NCBI GenBank assembly: GCA_002390205.1
Contig: DGOV01000099.1
Location: forward strand, 1 to 30,131
Source: Proteobacteria bacterium UBA4457
Lineage (GTDB): Bacteria > Pseudomonadota > Gammaproteobacteria > Ga0077536
DNA: 30,131 nt
Direction: 5' to 3'
Position numbers and translations under genes: made by a program
Notes under the pieces: generated by a model
The model's database searches: none
Seen by the model: only the letters and a program-made list of their open reading frames with translations
What the model was told of the DNA's origin: nothing
Shown: positions 1 to 7,751 of the stretch, piece by piece
Layout of the letters: each line of letters starts with the position of its first letter
Numbering within the stretch: the stretch's first letter is position 1

Positions 1-1
1 A

Positions 2-556
2 GATCATACTCTAGAAGATTTCTATGGATTTAACGGTCGCCCAATGGAACATGATTGGGAATACGTGGGTAGCACTAATATTTTAGTTGTCGCCAAGTCT
101 AGAAATCGAGAGACTGTATATTACGGTCCTAACGGTTGGGCTGTGAAAGATGATTACACTATGAGACAAACCGATGTCGTCAAGCAGATCCCTAAAAGTT
201 CTGCGCATCCCTATTCATACAAATTCATTCACGTTGATCGTGATACAGGCGAATCTTATTACGCTAACGCGTTCGATAAGGCCGGTGAACTTTGGAAAGT
301 ATGGCAGTTGACGAAAGTTTGGACTGAAGATCCATGGGTTCAATTAGATGGCAAAGGAAGTCCATTCGCATGGAAAGAAAAAGGCCAATTTAGCGCTCCA
401 GGAACTAATTTCCAGTTATTTCAAAGTATCAATGTAATTGATCTTCAGAATAACCGAGGAACATTAGTACCTTGTCGTGGAACTGAAGCTCCGAATCAAG
501 ATTTGAGAAGAGCAAAACGTGTACTTGACGTTAACTACCTCACAGAAGGACGTTAA
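2..556 (+). CDS. DUF1329-type protein, C-terminal part (5' truncated by window edge)
   Basis: The reading frame is open from the first bases of the window, so the gene starts upstream and only about 184 C-terminal residues are seen. An internal Met lies at position 44. The visible part is rich in Trp, Tyr and charged residues and has a W-x-Y-x-G stretch followed by 'YYGPNGWAVKDDYTMRQTDV' and 'HPYSYKFIHVDRDTGESYYA'. This resembles the C-terminal half of DUF1329 proteins, which are periplasmic or outer-membrane-associated LolA/LolB-like proteins often found near RND transporters and hydrocarbon catabolism genes. Their exact role is not established. The family assignment is from recognition of the pattern only. 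A strong hairpin terminator follows the stop, so this is the last gene of its unit. Confidence 0.55.
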   Translation, partial: DHTLEDFYGFNGRPMEHDWEYVGSTNILVVAKSRNRETVYYGPNGWAVKDDYTMRQTDVVKQIPKSSAHPYSYKFIHVDRDTGESYYANAFDKAGELWKVWQLTKVWTEDPWVQLDGKGSPFAWKEKGQFSAPGTNFQLFQSINVIDLQNNRGTLVPCRGTEAPNQDLRRAKRVLDVNYLTEGR

Positions 557-582
557 TATCTAACGACCTTTAGTTTGATGAG

Positions 583-615
583 AGGGCTGTCAATTTTATT
601 GATGGCCCTTTTTTT
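583..615 (+). terminator. rho-independent terminator
   Basis: An 11-bp stem (AGGGCTGTCAA paired with TTGATGGCCCT, two G-U wobbles) with a 5-nt loop is followed directly by a run of seven T. It lies 27 nt after the stop of the DUF1329-type gene and overlaps the 3' end of the opposing gene. Confidence 0.85.
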
Positions 616-1750
616 ATCTGCCAGTCCAGCTTTTGCCCATTAACTGGTTTGAGGGGAGAGTCGGATCGAGTAATTTCTTAGCCGCCTCTGATCCAGTTAC
701 AGGCAACCCATCAGCTTGAAGCAGACCAATTTGTACCAACACCGATGCTTGATCCCAATAGATGTGTTCGTTGTAGAGCTTGTCGCCTCTAAAATTTACA
801 ATTGCAACAAGTGGGACCTCAACAAATTTACCGGTAGGCTTTACACCTGGGAGCATCCAAGGTACTTCAGTTGTGTGTGTAAAAGAAAAAATCATCTCGT
901 CGACTAATCTATCTATACCTATAGTTCGTGACACAGGTATAAGTTTTGTATCCGGCGGGTTGGAATTTATAAAAAAGTTAGAATAGAATTTTCTTAGATT
1001 TTTAAAGCCAACTCCTCCCGTCATAGTGGGTATGTGATTCACATAAGGTTGAGCAACCATAGTTTCCATCGTGGCATCTACGTCCCTCTCATGGAACTCA
1101 TATTGAGTGTGGAGCTCCCATAACGCTACTAAGTCGTAAATAGGCCCGATAGTTGTTCGTAACAATTGCAGATCGCGAGAGTGCGCGATCATTATGGCCG
1201 CTTTATTAAATTGATTTGAGCGCTTTTCATAGAAATTTTCACTGCAGTCTGGATAGAGGTACCCTGTAACATGTTTCTCTTTTTCCAAGCTTTTATTTAT
1301 CTGCGTGGACGTCCCTTCATTTTCAGGAAGGTGCAGTAAACAGGGTGTTTTTTCACCTCTTAATTTTTCAACCGTTTTTGAGCAAATAGCTCCATAACAG
1401 ATGACTCCTTTGATTTCGTCTTGCTTTGCAAATTCTACCGCTTGGTCAGTAGTGTCACCAAAACATATGGTAGAAACTCCTCCAGAATGCCGCGACATAT
1501 TTAACACTGTGTTGACGGCGAGTGAAACGAAATCATCTGTTTCCGAGTTGTCAGAAGCGATCGATAAACAAGTGTAGCCTTCTTCGGCATAAAAATGTCC
1601 GTTCTGTTCGATTTCAGACTCTGTAGTAGAAATAGGGTAACAAATTATAAGGCCAGGGCTTTGTCCGTTCTCAGGTCCGCTTACCCATGTATTTGTCGAT
1701 ATACCTTCGGTATTTATCGCGTTAAAATAAGTAGTCAAGTTGTCCTCCAT
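614..1750 (-). CDS. Dienelactone-hydrolase-like / SnoaL-like fusion protein
   Basis: The protein is 378 aa from the ATG at 1750. The open frame extends upstream to 1966, but that part overlaps the divergent monooxygenase gene and does not look like the family. The N-terminal half (about residues 1-205) has the alternating strand/helix pattern of a dienelactone-hydrolase alpha/beta fold. The nucleophile elbow is reduced to 'ICFGD', and the usual 'YPGAxHxF' His segment reads 'YPDCSENF', so the catalytic His appears lost. The C-terminal half (about 210-378) is an NTF2/SnoaL-like domain containing 'NHIPTMTGGVG' and 'EHIYWDQASVLVQIGLL'. Proteins with this two-domain layout are known and usually annotated as carboxymethylenebutenolidase or SnoaL-like. 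The reaction is unknown. The divergent neighbour is an LLM monooxygenase, suggesting a shared catabolic role. Confidence 0.7.
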   Translation of the reverse strand: MEDNLTTYFNAINTEGISTNTWVSGPENGQSPGLIICYPISTTESEIEQNGHFYAEEGYTCLSIASDNSETDDFVSLAVNTVLNMSRHSGGVSTICFGDTTDQAVEFAKQDEIKGVICYGAICSKTVEKLRGEKTPCLLHLPENEGTSTQINKSLEKEKHVTGYLYPDCSENFYEKRSNQFNKAAIMIAHSRDLQLLRTTIGPIYDLVALWELHTQYEFHERDVDATMETMVAQPYVNHIPTMTGGVGFKNLRKFYSNFFINSNPPDTKLIPVSRTIGIDRLVDEMIFSFTHTTEVPWMLPGVKPTGKFVEVPLVAIVNFRGDKLYNEHIYWDQASVLVQIGLLQADGLPVTGSEAAKKLLDPTLPSNQLMGKSWTGR

Positions 1751-1762
1751 TTTCAACTTTTT

Positions 1763-1775
1763 CGATGATTCATCG
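1763..1775. promoter_or_regulatory. Palindrome in divergent intergenic region, possible operator
   Basis: The odd-length perfect palindrome CGATGATTCATCG lies between the divergent starts at 1750 and 1812. Its position fits an operator controlling both genes. No regulator gene is visible nearby, so this is only a candidate. Confidence 0.3.
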
Positions 1776-1811
1776 TAACATGCTGGAGTTTTCTTTAGGT
1801 GAGGAAAAATA

Positions 1812-2936
1812 ATGAGACAGACTGAAAACGGAATGTTTGGTGAAAATCCATTTAAGCTAGGAATTTTCTCTCCTAACTGCTCTGGTGGAATGGCAATCAC
1901 GACGGTTCCTGAGAGATGGGATGCAAGTTGGGGTAACAACGTAAAACTTGCCGCTGTTTTAGACAATGTAGGAATAGAATTTGTCCTGCCAATTGCTAGA
2001 TGGGCTGGTTATGGAGGGTCCACTGATTTTCAAGGTAGCTCGCTCGAAACCGTTACCTGGGCTACCGGAATTTTGGCTAAAACAAAGACTTTAACTGTTT
2101 TTGCGACAGCGCAGACCGCTTTTTTTCACCCTTTAGTAGCGGCTAAGCAGTTCGCGACGATAGGTGAAATTGCTGACGGTCGTTTTGGGTTAAATGTCGT
2201 TTGTGGTTGGAATCAGCCGGAATATGAAATGTTTGGCTTGAAACTTTCAGACAGTCATGATGAGCGTTATGCGTTAGGTTCTTCTTGGTTGAATGTAATG
2301 AAAAAAGCATGGTCTAAAGACGGTCCATTTGACTGGAAAGATAGCTTCTTCAATATAAAAAATGGTCAATGCTCACCAAAACCATTCCTTAATGATTTGC
2401 CACCCATCATGAACGCGGGCTCATCTGCCCAAGGTCAGAGTTTCGCGGCTCAGAATTGTGATTTTTTATTCACTGTTATGCTCGATATTCCTTCAGGCAG
2501 TGAGATGGTTAAAAATATTCAGGCGATATCGAAAAGAGAATATCAGCGCATGATTGATGTTTTCACTACAACCTACGTTGTGTGTCGTCCTACTATGAGC
2601 GAGGCCCTGGAATACCATCATCATTACGCCGTTGACCACGCTGATTGGCCTGCCGTAGATAAGCTTATGGAACTAATGGGAATGCATGCGCATTCGTTTC
2701 CTCGTGACCAAATCGCGTCGCTTAGAACACATTTTGCAGGGGGACACGGGGTTTATCCATTAATTGGCGACCCTGACACCGTGGCAGATGAGATAGAGCG
2801 AATAGCGATGGCTGGTTTTGGGGGCATCTCTATGTCGTTTGTTAACTATCTAAAAGAACTACCGTTTTTTATCCAAGAGGTTATCCCGAGGCTCGAGAAT
2901 AAAGGTCTTAGGATCCCTACAAAAAGGCAAATATAG
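1812..2936 (+). CDS. LLM-class flavin-dependent monooxygenase (SfnG/RutA-like)
   Basis: The protein is 374 aa with a bacterial-luciferase-like TIM-barrel fold. It uses reduced FMN to insert oxygen into a substrate. The N-terminal 'FKLGIFSPNCSGG', the 'ARWAGYGGSTDFQGSSLE' segment, the central 'ADGRFGLNVVCGWNQPEYEMFG' and 'DERYALGSSWL' are characteristic of the alkanesulfonate, dimethylsulfone and pyrimidine (RutA) monooxygenase group. The C-terminal 'GDPDTVADEIERIAMAGFGGISMSF' closes the barrel. An AGGTGAGG ribosome binding site 7 nt before the ATG supports this start. It is divergent from the DLH/SnoaL fusion gene. The substrate cannot be read from the sequence. No flavin reductase gene is adjacent. 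Confidence 0.85.
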   Translation: MRQTENGMFGENPFKLGIFSPNCSGGMAITTVPERWDASWGNNVKLAAVLDNVGIEFVLPIARWAGYGGSTDFQGSSLETVTWATGILAKTKTLTVFATAQTAFFHPLVAAKQFATIGEIADGRFGLNVVCGWNQPEYEMFGLKLSDSHDERYALGSSWLNVMKKAWSKDGPFDWKDSFFNIKNGQCSPKPFLNDLPPIMNAGSSAQGQSFAAQNCDFLFTVMLDIPSGSEMVKNIQAISKREYQRMIDVFTTTYVVCRPTMSEALEYHHHYAVDHADWPAVDKLMELMGMHAHSFPRDQIASLRTHFAGGHGVYPLIGDPDTVADEIERIAMAGFGGISMSFVNYLKELPFFIQEVIPRLENKGLRIPTKRQI

Positions 2937-2955
2937 AAATAGCCAGAACACCTTT

Positions 2956-3585
2956 TTATAATTGCGTACTTGGCCTAGCCGAGACTACTTTACGCCACCG
3001 CTCGATATTTTTACTTTCAGAGGGGAGCTCTAGGCCAACTCTTTTTGCGAAATCTACCGCGCATAATGCCGTGATATCAGCCGCAGTAAAGCGATTAATG
3101 GCTAGAAACTCACTTTCTCCTAGCTGTTTTTCAAGCTTTTTGAAAAACCATTCAGCCCGAGCCTTTCCTCGCCCTACTAAGTCGGGAATGGTGGAGATAC
3201 CTGAGAAACCTGGCATCGCTCTGTTTTTGAAGATTTCATTCTGGTTTCTGAAAAATTCTCCAATAGCTTGCATCCCTTGCATTTCGCAGAACCGCTCCCA
3301 AGATGCTACAGTTGCAATTTCAATGGGGTTCATGCCGAGTAAATTTGGCTCTGGATAAAGGGACTCAAGATATACAAATATACAAGGAGCTTCTGTTATA
3401 ACTGTGCCATCATCGAGCTGAAGGGCAGGTAAAGTGCCCCAAGGATTGATCGCCAAGTATTCCTCTTTTAGGTTTTCCCCCTCGATTATGCCGACTTCTA
3501 TACTGGGGATATCTAGAGCTTTTTCTGCAACAAAAATTCTAGCTCTTCTCGGATTGGGTGCCATACCACAGTCGTATAATTTCAT
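2956..3585 (-). CDS. Glutathione S-transferase family protein
   Basis: The protein is 210 aa from the ATG at 3585, which is preceded by GGAGAAAGAG, a good ribosome binding site. The frame is open further upstream to 3663, but only this start gives a normal GST N-terminus ('MKLYDCGMAPNPRRARIF'). The N-terminal thioredoxin-like domain (1-80) has the 'NPWGTLPALQLDDGTVITEA' segment containing the cis-Pro and the glutathione gamma-Glu binding site. The all-helical C-terminal domain has 'FTAADITALCAVDFAKRVG'. GSTs of this kind conjugate or isomerise electrophilic substrates. The substrate is unknown, but the location beside two LLM monooxygenases fits detoxification or catabolism of organic compounds. 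Confidence 0.85.
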   Translation of the reverse strand: MKLYDCGMAPNPRRARIFVAEKALDIPSIEVGIIEGENLKEEYLAINPWGTLPALQLDDGTVITEAPCIFVYLESLYPEPNLLGMNPIEIATVASWERFCEMQGMQAIGEFFRNQNEIFKNRAMPGFSGISTIPDLVGRGKARAEWFFKKLEKQLGESEFLAINRFTAADITALCAVDFAKRVGLELPSESKNIERWRKVVSARPSTQL

Positions 3586-3636
3586 CTCTTTCTCCAGCGT
3601 AGTTTTAGAATTATCTTTACGCGCCCAATAGTTTTT

Positions 3637-3650
3637 TTGACACGCGTCAA
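3637..3650. promoter_or_regulatory. Inverted repeat TTGAC-N4-GTCAA between GST and pentapeptide genes
   Basis: TTGACACGCGTCAA is an inverted repeat with 5-bp arms and 4-nt spacer in the divergent gap 3586-3733. Its left side also reads as a consensus -35 hexamer (TTGACA) towards the pentapeptide gene, although no good -10 follows at 17 nt. It is a candidate operator or promoter element only. Confidence 0.3.
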
Positions 3651-3718
3651 CTAGTGTGATCATTTATGTCTTTGTATTATATGTCTTTTTATTTTAGTTT
3701 TCAGTTTAGTGTTTTATC

Positions 3719-3734
3719 TGTCATGATGATGACA
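3719..3734. promoter_or_regulatory. Inverted repeat touching the start codon of the pentapeptide gene
   Basis: TGTCAT-GATG-ATGACA has perfect 6-bp arms, and its last base is the A of the ATG at 3734. No Shine-Dalgarno sequence is visible here, so the element occupies the place where ribosomes would bind. It could be an operator or a small RNA hairpin controlling initiation. Confidence 0.3.
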
Positions 3735-4195
3735 TGAAAAATTTGACCGCAAGAGCATTGCTTACCTCGTGTTTAATAATCGTCTGGTTTGGCGTAGTAG
3801 CTGCCAATGTGAAAGACGTGAAACGCTTAAAGCTGCTGAGAATGTGTGAGGGATGTGACCTCGTTGAGGCAAAACTACGCTATGCTGACCTGAAAAATGC
3901 GGTTTTGATTAATGCTGATTTGTCAGGAGCAGATCTTAAAGCTGCAGATCTCAGCGGCGCAAACTTAACAGGCGCGAATTTTAGTAACGCTGACTTGTCA
4001 GAAGCCGATTTGAATGGGGCTGTATTAGTTGGAGCTGATTTACGGGGCGCGACTCTTTACAACGCTAACTTGATGCGTGCAGATCTCCGAAAAGCCGATC
4101 TCTCCACTATTGATATAGATTCTTCGCGTCTTGTTGAAGCTACTGTTTGTGAAACTAAAACTATGGCGGGTGTACAGAATAGAGATTGTAGCTGA
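3734..4195 (+). CDS. Secreted pentapeptide-repeat protein
   Basis: The protein is 153 aa. Residues 1-24 form a signal peptide or membrane anchor (positively charged start, then a hydrophobic stretch 'LLTSCLIIVWFGVVAA'). From about residue 41 to 125 there are 17 consecutive pentapeptides of the A(D/N)LxX type, enough for about four turns of a right-handed quadrilateral beta-helix. A 'CEGC' pair (Cys38, Cys41) caps the start of the repeats, and two more Cys (138, 152) lie in the C-terminal tail. These could form disulfides in the periplasm. Many marine proteobacteria have small exported proteins of this type. Their function is unknown, and the gyrase-protecting Qnr role does not fit an exported protein. 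Confidence 0.8.
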   Translation: MKNLTARALLTSCLIIVWFGVVAANVKDVKRLKLLRMCEGCDLVEAKLRYADLKNAVLINADLSGADLKAADLSGANLTGANFSNADLSEADLNGAVLVGADLRGATLYNANLMRADLRKADLSTIDIDSSRLVEATVCETKTMAGVQNRDCS

Positions 4196-4247
4196 GTTAC
4201 AGAATAGTGATCTGCTTTCTCCTTGTCCGACTGAGTCTCTTTGATTT

Positions 4248-5243
4248 ATGAAACATTACTCATTACTTGATCTTGCACCTGTGAACGAAGGTGAATCTCC
4301 TGTAACAGCATTTGCTAATGCTGCCGATCTGGCGAGACATGCGGAGGATTGGGGTTATCAACGTTATTGGTTAGCTGAACATCACAACATGCCAGGGATT
4401 GCTAGCGCAGCAACTTCTCTTGTGATTGGGCACGTGGCGTCCAAAACTAAAAGTATCCGTGTTGGTTCCGGTGGTGTCATGTTACCCAATCATTCGCCCT
4501 TAGTCATCGCAGAGCAGTTCGGCACATTGGAGTCGCTTTATCCAGGACGGATAGATCTTGGGGTAGGGCGAGCGCCAGGTAGTGATATGACGACCGCAAG
4601 AGCTCTTAGGCGCAATCTGGAGTCGAACCCCGATAGATTCTTAGAAGATGTTTCTGAACTGCAATCCTTTTTCGAACCTGTTGGAGCTAATCAAAGTGTG
4701 CAAGCTGTTCCGGGTGGTGGCTTAAAAATTCCTATTTGGATCTTGGGGTCCAGCTTATTCGGAGCTCAGGTAGCTGCGGCGATGGGATTACCTTTTGCTT
4801 TTGCCTCCCACTTTGCCCCAGATGCTTTGTTGGCAGCCATAGATGTCTACCGCTCTCGTTTTCGACCGTCAGCTTCATTGTCTCAGCCTCACTTGATGAT
4901 AGGTGTGAATTTTTTTGCTGCAGACACAGAAGAAGAAGCTCGTAAGCTATTCACCTCTTTACAAATACAGTTCACCAACTTATTCAGAGGTAGCCCAGGT
5001 AAACTCCAGCCTCCTAATGATTCGATGGAGGATTATTGGAGTCCTTCGGAACGTTCGGGAGTAGGTCACGCTCTTCAGTATGCCGTTGTGGGAACTGCGG
5101 ATACGGCTGGAGAAAAAATGCAGAAATTATTAGACACGACAGGTGCAGATGAAATAATGTTTACTGCACAAATTTTTGACCACGAAGCCCGTGTGAAATC
5201 TTTTCAAATTGCGGCGCATGTTGCTTCAAAGCTAATTAGTTAG
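4248..5243 (+). CDS. LLM-class flavin-dependent oxidoreductase (YhbW/MsnO8-type)
   Basis: The protein is 331 aa, close to E. coli YhbW (about 335 aa). The diagnostic N-terminus 'SLLDLAPVNEGESPVTAFANAADLARHAEDWGYQRYWLAEHHNMPGIASA' is followed by 'VGSGGVMLPNHSPLVIAEQFGTLESLYPGRIDLGVGRAPGSD', both typical of the MsnO8 subfamily of luciferase-like monooxygenases. It should be a cytosolic flavin-dependent oxidase or monooxygenase, but no natural substrate is known for this subfamily. It is the second luciferase-fold enzyme in the first 5.3 kb. The stop codon lies inside a perfect 12-bp hairpin shared with the convergent CDGSH gene's 3' side. Confidence 0.88.
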   Translation: MKHYSLLDLAPVNEGESPVTAFANAADLARHAEDWGYQRYWLAEHHNMPGIASAATSLVIGHVASKTKSIRVGSGGVMLPNHSPLVIAEQFGTLESLYPGRIDLGVGRAPGSDMTTARALRRNLESNPDRFLEDVSELQSFFEPVGANQSVQAVPGGGLKIPIWILGSSLFGAQVAAAMGLPFAFASHFAPDALLAAIDVYRSRFRPSASLSQPHLMIGVNFFAADTEEEARKLFTSLQIQFTNLFRGSPGKLQPPNDSMEDYWSPSERSGVGHALQYAVVGTADTAGEKMQKLLDTTGADEIMFTAQIFDHEARVKSFQIAAHVASKLIS

Positions 5244-5251
5244 CTTTGAAG
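5224..5251. terminator. Perfect 12-bp hairpin between convergent genes
   Basis: CTTCAAAGCTAA and its exact reverse complement are separated by the 4-nt loop TTAG. The hairpin covers the last codons and stop of the LLM gene and lies 26 bp from the end of the convergent CDGSH gene. There is no T-run on either side, so it is not a canonical intrinsic terminator. It may act as a 3' RNA-stabilising stem or a weak bidirectional terminator. Confidence 0.4.
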
Positions 5252-5276
5252 TGCCAAGAGCTTTGCGGCTTTGGTC

Positions 5277-5522
5277 TCAGTGATCAAGCTTGTTATGTGC
5301 GCCGTCACATAAGACTCCGTTCTGAGAATATTTGCATCCGCAGAAGTAAACAGTTTTTGTTTCTTTAGCCTCATATTTTACAGGTGAAAATTCACTCCCT
5401 TTGTGAGCACCATCGCAAAAAGGCTGATTCTTGCTCTGTCCGCATGAGCACCAGAAATAGCTTTTCCCTTCATCAACCGCAATTTTAAAAGGTGCTTTTT
5501 GAACGATTACTGGCTTGTCCAT
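5277..5522 (-). CDS. Tandem CDGSH iron-sulfur domain protein
   Basis: The protein is 81 aa. It contains two CDGSH zinc-finger-type motifs, 'CSCGQSKNQPFCDGAH' (about residues 25-40) and 'CGCKYSQNGVLCDGAH' (about 61-76). Each has the three Cys and one His that ligate a 2Fe-2S cluster. This matches the two-cluster (MitoNEET-related type III, CISD3-like) bacterial proteins. They are small cytosolic redox or cluster-transfer proteins of uncertain partner. The first ligand set fits the consensus with Ser and Pro spacing. The second lacks the Pro before the last Cys. It reads toward the LLM oxidoreductase but on the opposite strand, so it is not in its operon. Confidence 0.9.
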   Translation of the reverse strand: MDKPVIVQKAPFKIAVDEGKSYFWCSCGQSKNQPFCDGAHKGSEFSPVKYEAKETKTVYFCGCKYSQNGVLCDGAHNKLDH

Positions 5523-5585
5523 AGTTTTCCCCTAAATGAATGAGCAGTGTTCTGACCGTCAGCGCTTGGCTTGATTGATAAGTTA

Positions 5586-6536
5586 TCACGTGAGTGTTGT
5601 TTTCTCATCCATATTAAGTAACAAGTTTATAGTTTGCACGACTTGACCCGATGCACCTTTGCCTAAGTTATCAAGTTGAGAGACGAGCATTACTTGGTCT
5701 TCTTTTTCATTATGAAACACGTATATTTTCAAATTATTAGTCCCGTTTAGAGTCTGCGGGTCGAGTTTTTCCAAGCGTTGTATTTCATTAAGATCAGCAA
5801 CCTGAATGAAGTATTCATCTGCGTAATGTTGATTATATAGTTCGATCAAATCGGCGGCAGACCAAACATTGGCCAACGTGCGCAAATTCAGTGGGATGTT
5901 AACAAGCATCCCTTGTAGATAAGGACCAACTGATGGAGAAAAAACTGGAGAGTACTCTGTCCCTGCTAGTTGCTGAATCTCAGATAGATGCTTGTGGTTT
6001 AAATGCAGCCCATAAGAGAATCCATCTTTCCCTAATTGGGTAGAGCTTTCCTCGAAATTTGCAATGAGACTTTTGCCTCCTCCAGAGTACCCCGAAATAG
6101 CATGAATCGATAAAGGATGATCGCGTGGGATAACTTCTCTAGAGATTAGTGGATATAGGAGGCTGATCGCCCCGATTGCATAACAACCAGGGTTGGTTAT
6201 TCGCTTGCTCTCTTTGATAGCTTTTCTTTGCTGAGGACTGTACTCAGTGAAGCCGTAAGCCCATCCTTCGGTTACCCTATGAGCGCTCGAAGCATCGATG
6301 ATGATTGTCTCTGGATCTTCAGTTAGTGATACCGCCTCAATAGCGGCGGCATCCGGCAGACATAAAATGGCAATGTCTGCCTCATCTAACGCCTGTTTTC
6401 TTACTATTTTGTCTTTGCGATCGCGGGAGTTCAATTGAATCAGTTCGATATCGTTTCTCGTTTCTAATCTTTGAGAAATATGTAACCCAGTTGTACCTGC
6501 TTCACCGTCGATAAAAATTTTCTTCTTGTTTGCCAT
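5586..6536 (-). CDS. argC: N-acetyl-gamma-glutamyl-phosphate reductase (type 2)
   Basis: The protein is 316 aa, the length of the shorter type-2 ArgC enzymes. It performs the NADPH-dependent reduction of N-acetyl-glutamyl phosphate to the semialdehyde in arginine synthesis. The N-terminal Rossmann motif 'IDGEAGTTGLHI' and 'ILCLPDAAAIEA' bind NADPH. The catalytic Cys118 lies in 'NPGCYAIGAISLLYPL', followed by 'SGYSGGGKSLI'. The ATG at 6536 is preceded by AGG. No other arginine genes are adjacent, which is common for type-2 argC. Confidence 0.93.
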   Translation of the reverse strand: MANKKKIFIDGEAGTTGLHISQRLETRNDIELIQLNSRDRKDKIVRKQALDEADIAILCLPDAAAIEAVSLTEDPETIIIDASSAHRVTEGWAYGFTEYSPQQRKAIKESKRITNPGCYAIGAISLLYPLISREVIPRDHPLSIHAISGYSGGGKSLIANFEESSTQLGKDGFSYGLHLNHKHLSEIQQLAGTEYSPVFSPSVGPYLQGMLVNIPLNLRTLANVWSAADLIELYNQHYADEYFIQVADLNEIQRLEKLDPQTLNGTNNLKIYVFHNEKEDQVMLVSQLDNLGKGASGQVVQTINLLLNMDEKTTLT

Positions 6537-6611
6537 AACTACTGCCTAGCGTGATCTTTGTAGATAAATGTCTGCATTATGCCTTTTTATAAGAGGGCAC
6601 ATTATCGAACT

Positions 6612-6630
6612 TTACTATTTAACATAGTAA
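6612..6630. promoter_or_regulatory. Inverted repeat upstream of efflux operon, possible operator
   Basis: TTACTAT-N5-ATAGTAA has perfect 7-bp arms and lies between argC and the emrA-like gene. Its size and AT-rich arms resemble MarR/TetR-type operators, which commonly control EmrAB pumps. No regulator gene of this kind is in the window. Confidence 0.4.
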
Positions 6631-6705
6631 TGGATTGGCTTTGCAAGTTTTTAGGGTTTTAATTTTGTGAGAAGAAGTCAATTCGTCGTAGGCAAACTAT
6701 CTAGG

Positions 6706-6711
6706 TATAAT
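6706..6711 (+). promoter_or_regulatory. Candidate -10 box for the emrAB-like operon
   Basis: TATAAT, a perfect -10 hexamer, sits 44 nt before the ATG at 6756. The -35 region (TTCGTC near 6682) is poor, so this promoter may need an activator. An AGGAG ribosome binding site follows at about 6743. Confidence 0.45.
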
Positions 6712-6755
6712 AATTCATTCGACTTGCATTTCTGACTCGCCCAAGGAGATAACTT

Positions 6756-7751
6756 ATGCGCTCCAAGCGCTTTTGGTTCACCGTAGTTTTCAGCTGCCTC
6801 ACCGGGATTGGCATAGCGGTTTTTTTTGATTATCGAGACGCGCATCCTATAACGGAGGATGCTTATGTAAAAGCGCACATCGTTAGTATTGCCTCAAGGG
6901 TATCGGGGCCAGTGCTTCTAATGCATGTGTCTGACAATGAATACGTTAAAGAAGGACAACTTCTTTTTGAGCTTGAGCCATCGAGTTTCGAAACAGATAC
7001 TGAGGAAGCCTTAGCAAATTACCGTATTGCCTTGCAGAAGAATGCTGCGAGGAAAGCAATGGTTGAGTCTGCTAAATCATATGTTCAAGAGAATACGGTT
7101 GTATTAGCAAGAGCTAAAAAAACTTTTGAACGGGCTACTACTCTATCTGAGTCTGGGCTTATCTCTGAATCTAAGTTTGACTTAGCTGCAGCAGATCATG
7201 CTAGGGCGTTAGCTTCTTTAAGGAGTGCAAAAGCAGAACTTTTACGAGCTAAAAGTGAACTAGGTGTTTTGGGTGAAAACAACCCGATAATAAAAGCGGC
7301 GGAGGCAGGATTAAAGTCTGCAAAATTAGAGCTCAGCTTTACGAAAGTATATGCTCCCGTTTCTGGTTGGGTGACGAATCTGTCTTTGAGAACAGGAGAA
7401 ATGGTTATTGCTGAGCGCTCTCAATTTTCTATAGTTGACGATGCTGCATGGTGGGTGGAAGCTAATTTCAAAGAAGTTGATCTAAAGCGAATGAGGCCCA
7501 ACCAATTAGCAAGTATTAGGATAGATATGTACCCAGACCTGCGCCTATCAGGAAAAGTAAGCAGTCTAGGTGCGGGCTCTGGTGCAGTATTTTCTCTACT
7601 CCCACCCGAAAATGCCACAGGCAATTGGGTAAAAATTACCCAGAGATTTCCAGTAACGATCTCTCTTGATAGGACTGAAGGTGAAGAAAATTTTTCTAGA
7701 CCGCTGCGAGTGGGTTCTAGTGCCGTGGTAACTGTCCACGTGGACCCTTGA
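6756..7751 (+). CDS. Membrane fusion protein, EmrA/HlyD family
   Basis: The protein is 331 aa. One N-terminal transmembrane helix (about 6-24) anchors it in the inner membrane. 'ITEDAYVKAHIVSIASRVSGPVLLMHVSDNEYVKEGQLLFEL' is the first half of the split biotinyl-lipoyl domain. A long helical hairpin (about 75-185, rich in Ala, Lys and Glu) follows. The second lipoyl half is 'LSFTKVYAPVSGWVTNLSLRTGEMV'. 'WWVEANFKEVDLKRMRPNQLASIRIDMYPD' is the beta-barrel region typical of EmrA. It should connect the downstream MFS pump to an outer membrane channel. The stop overlaps the next gene's TTG start (TTGA), so the two are translationally coupled. A good AGGAG site lies 8 nt before the ATG. Confidence 0.9.
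   Translation: MRSKRFWFTVVFSCLTGIGIAVFFDYRDAHPITEDAYVKAHIVSIASRVSGPVLLMHVSDNEYVKEGQLLFELEPSSFETDTEEALANYRIALQKNAARKAMVESAKSYVQENTVVLARAKKTFERATTLSESGLISESKFDLAAADHARALASLRSAKAELLRAKSELGVLGENNPIIKAAEAGLKSAKLELSFTKVYAPVSGWVTNLSLRTGEMVIAERSQFSIVDDAAWWVEANFKEVDLKRMRPNQLASIRIDMYPDLRLSGKVSSLGAGSGAVFSLLPPENATGNWVKITQRFPVTISLDRTEGEENFSRPLRVGSSAVVTVHVDP

Noticed and set aside
1751..1966. N-terminal extension of the DLH/SnoaL fusion frame to 1966
   Set aside because: It would overlap the well-supported monooxygenase gene by 155 bp, does not resemble the family, and the ATG at 1750 gives a normal length.
3586..3663. Longer GST start at 3663
   Set aside because: The ATG at 3585 has a good ribosome binding site and begins exactly where GST domains begin.
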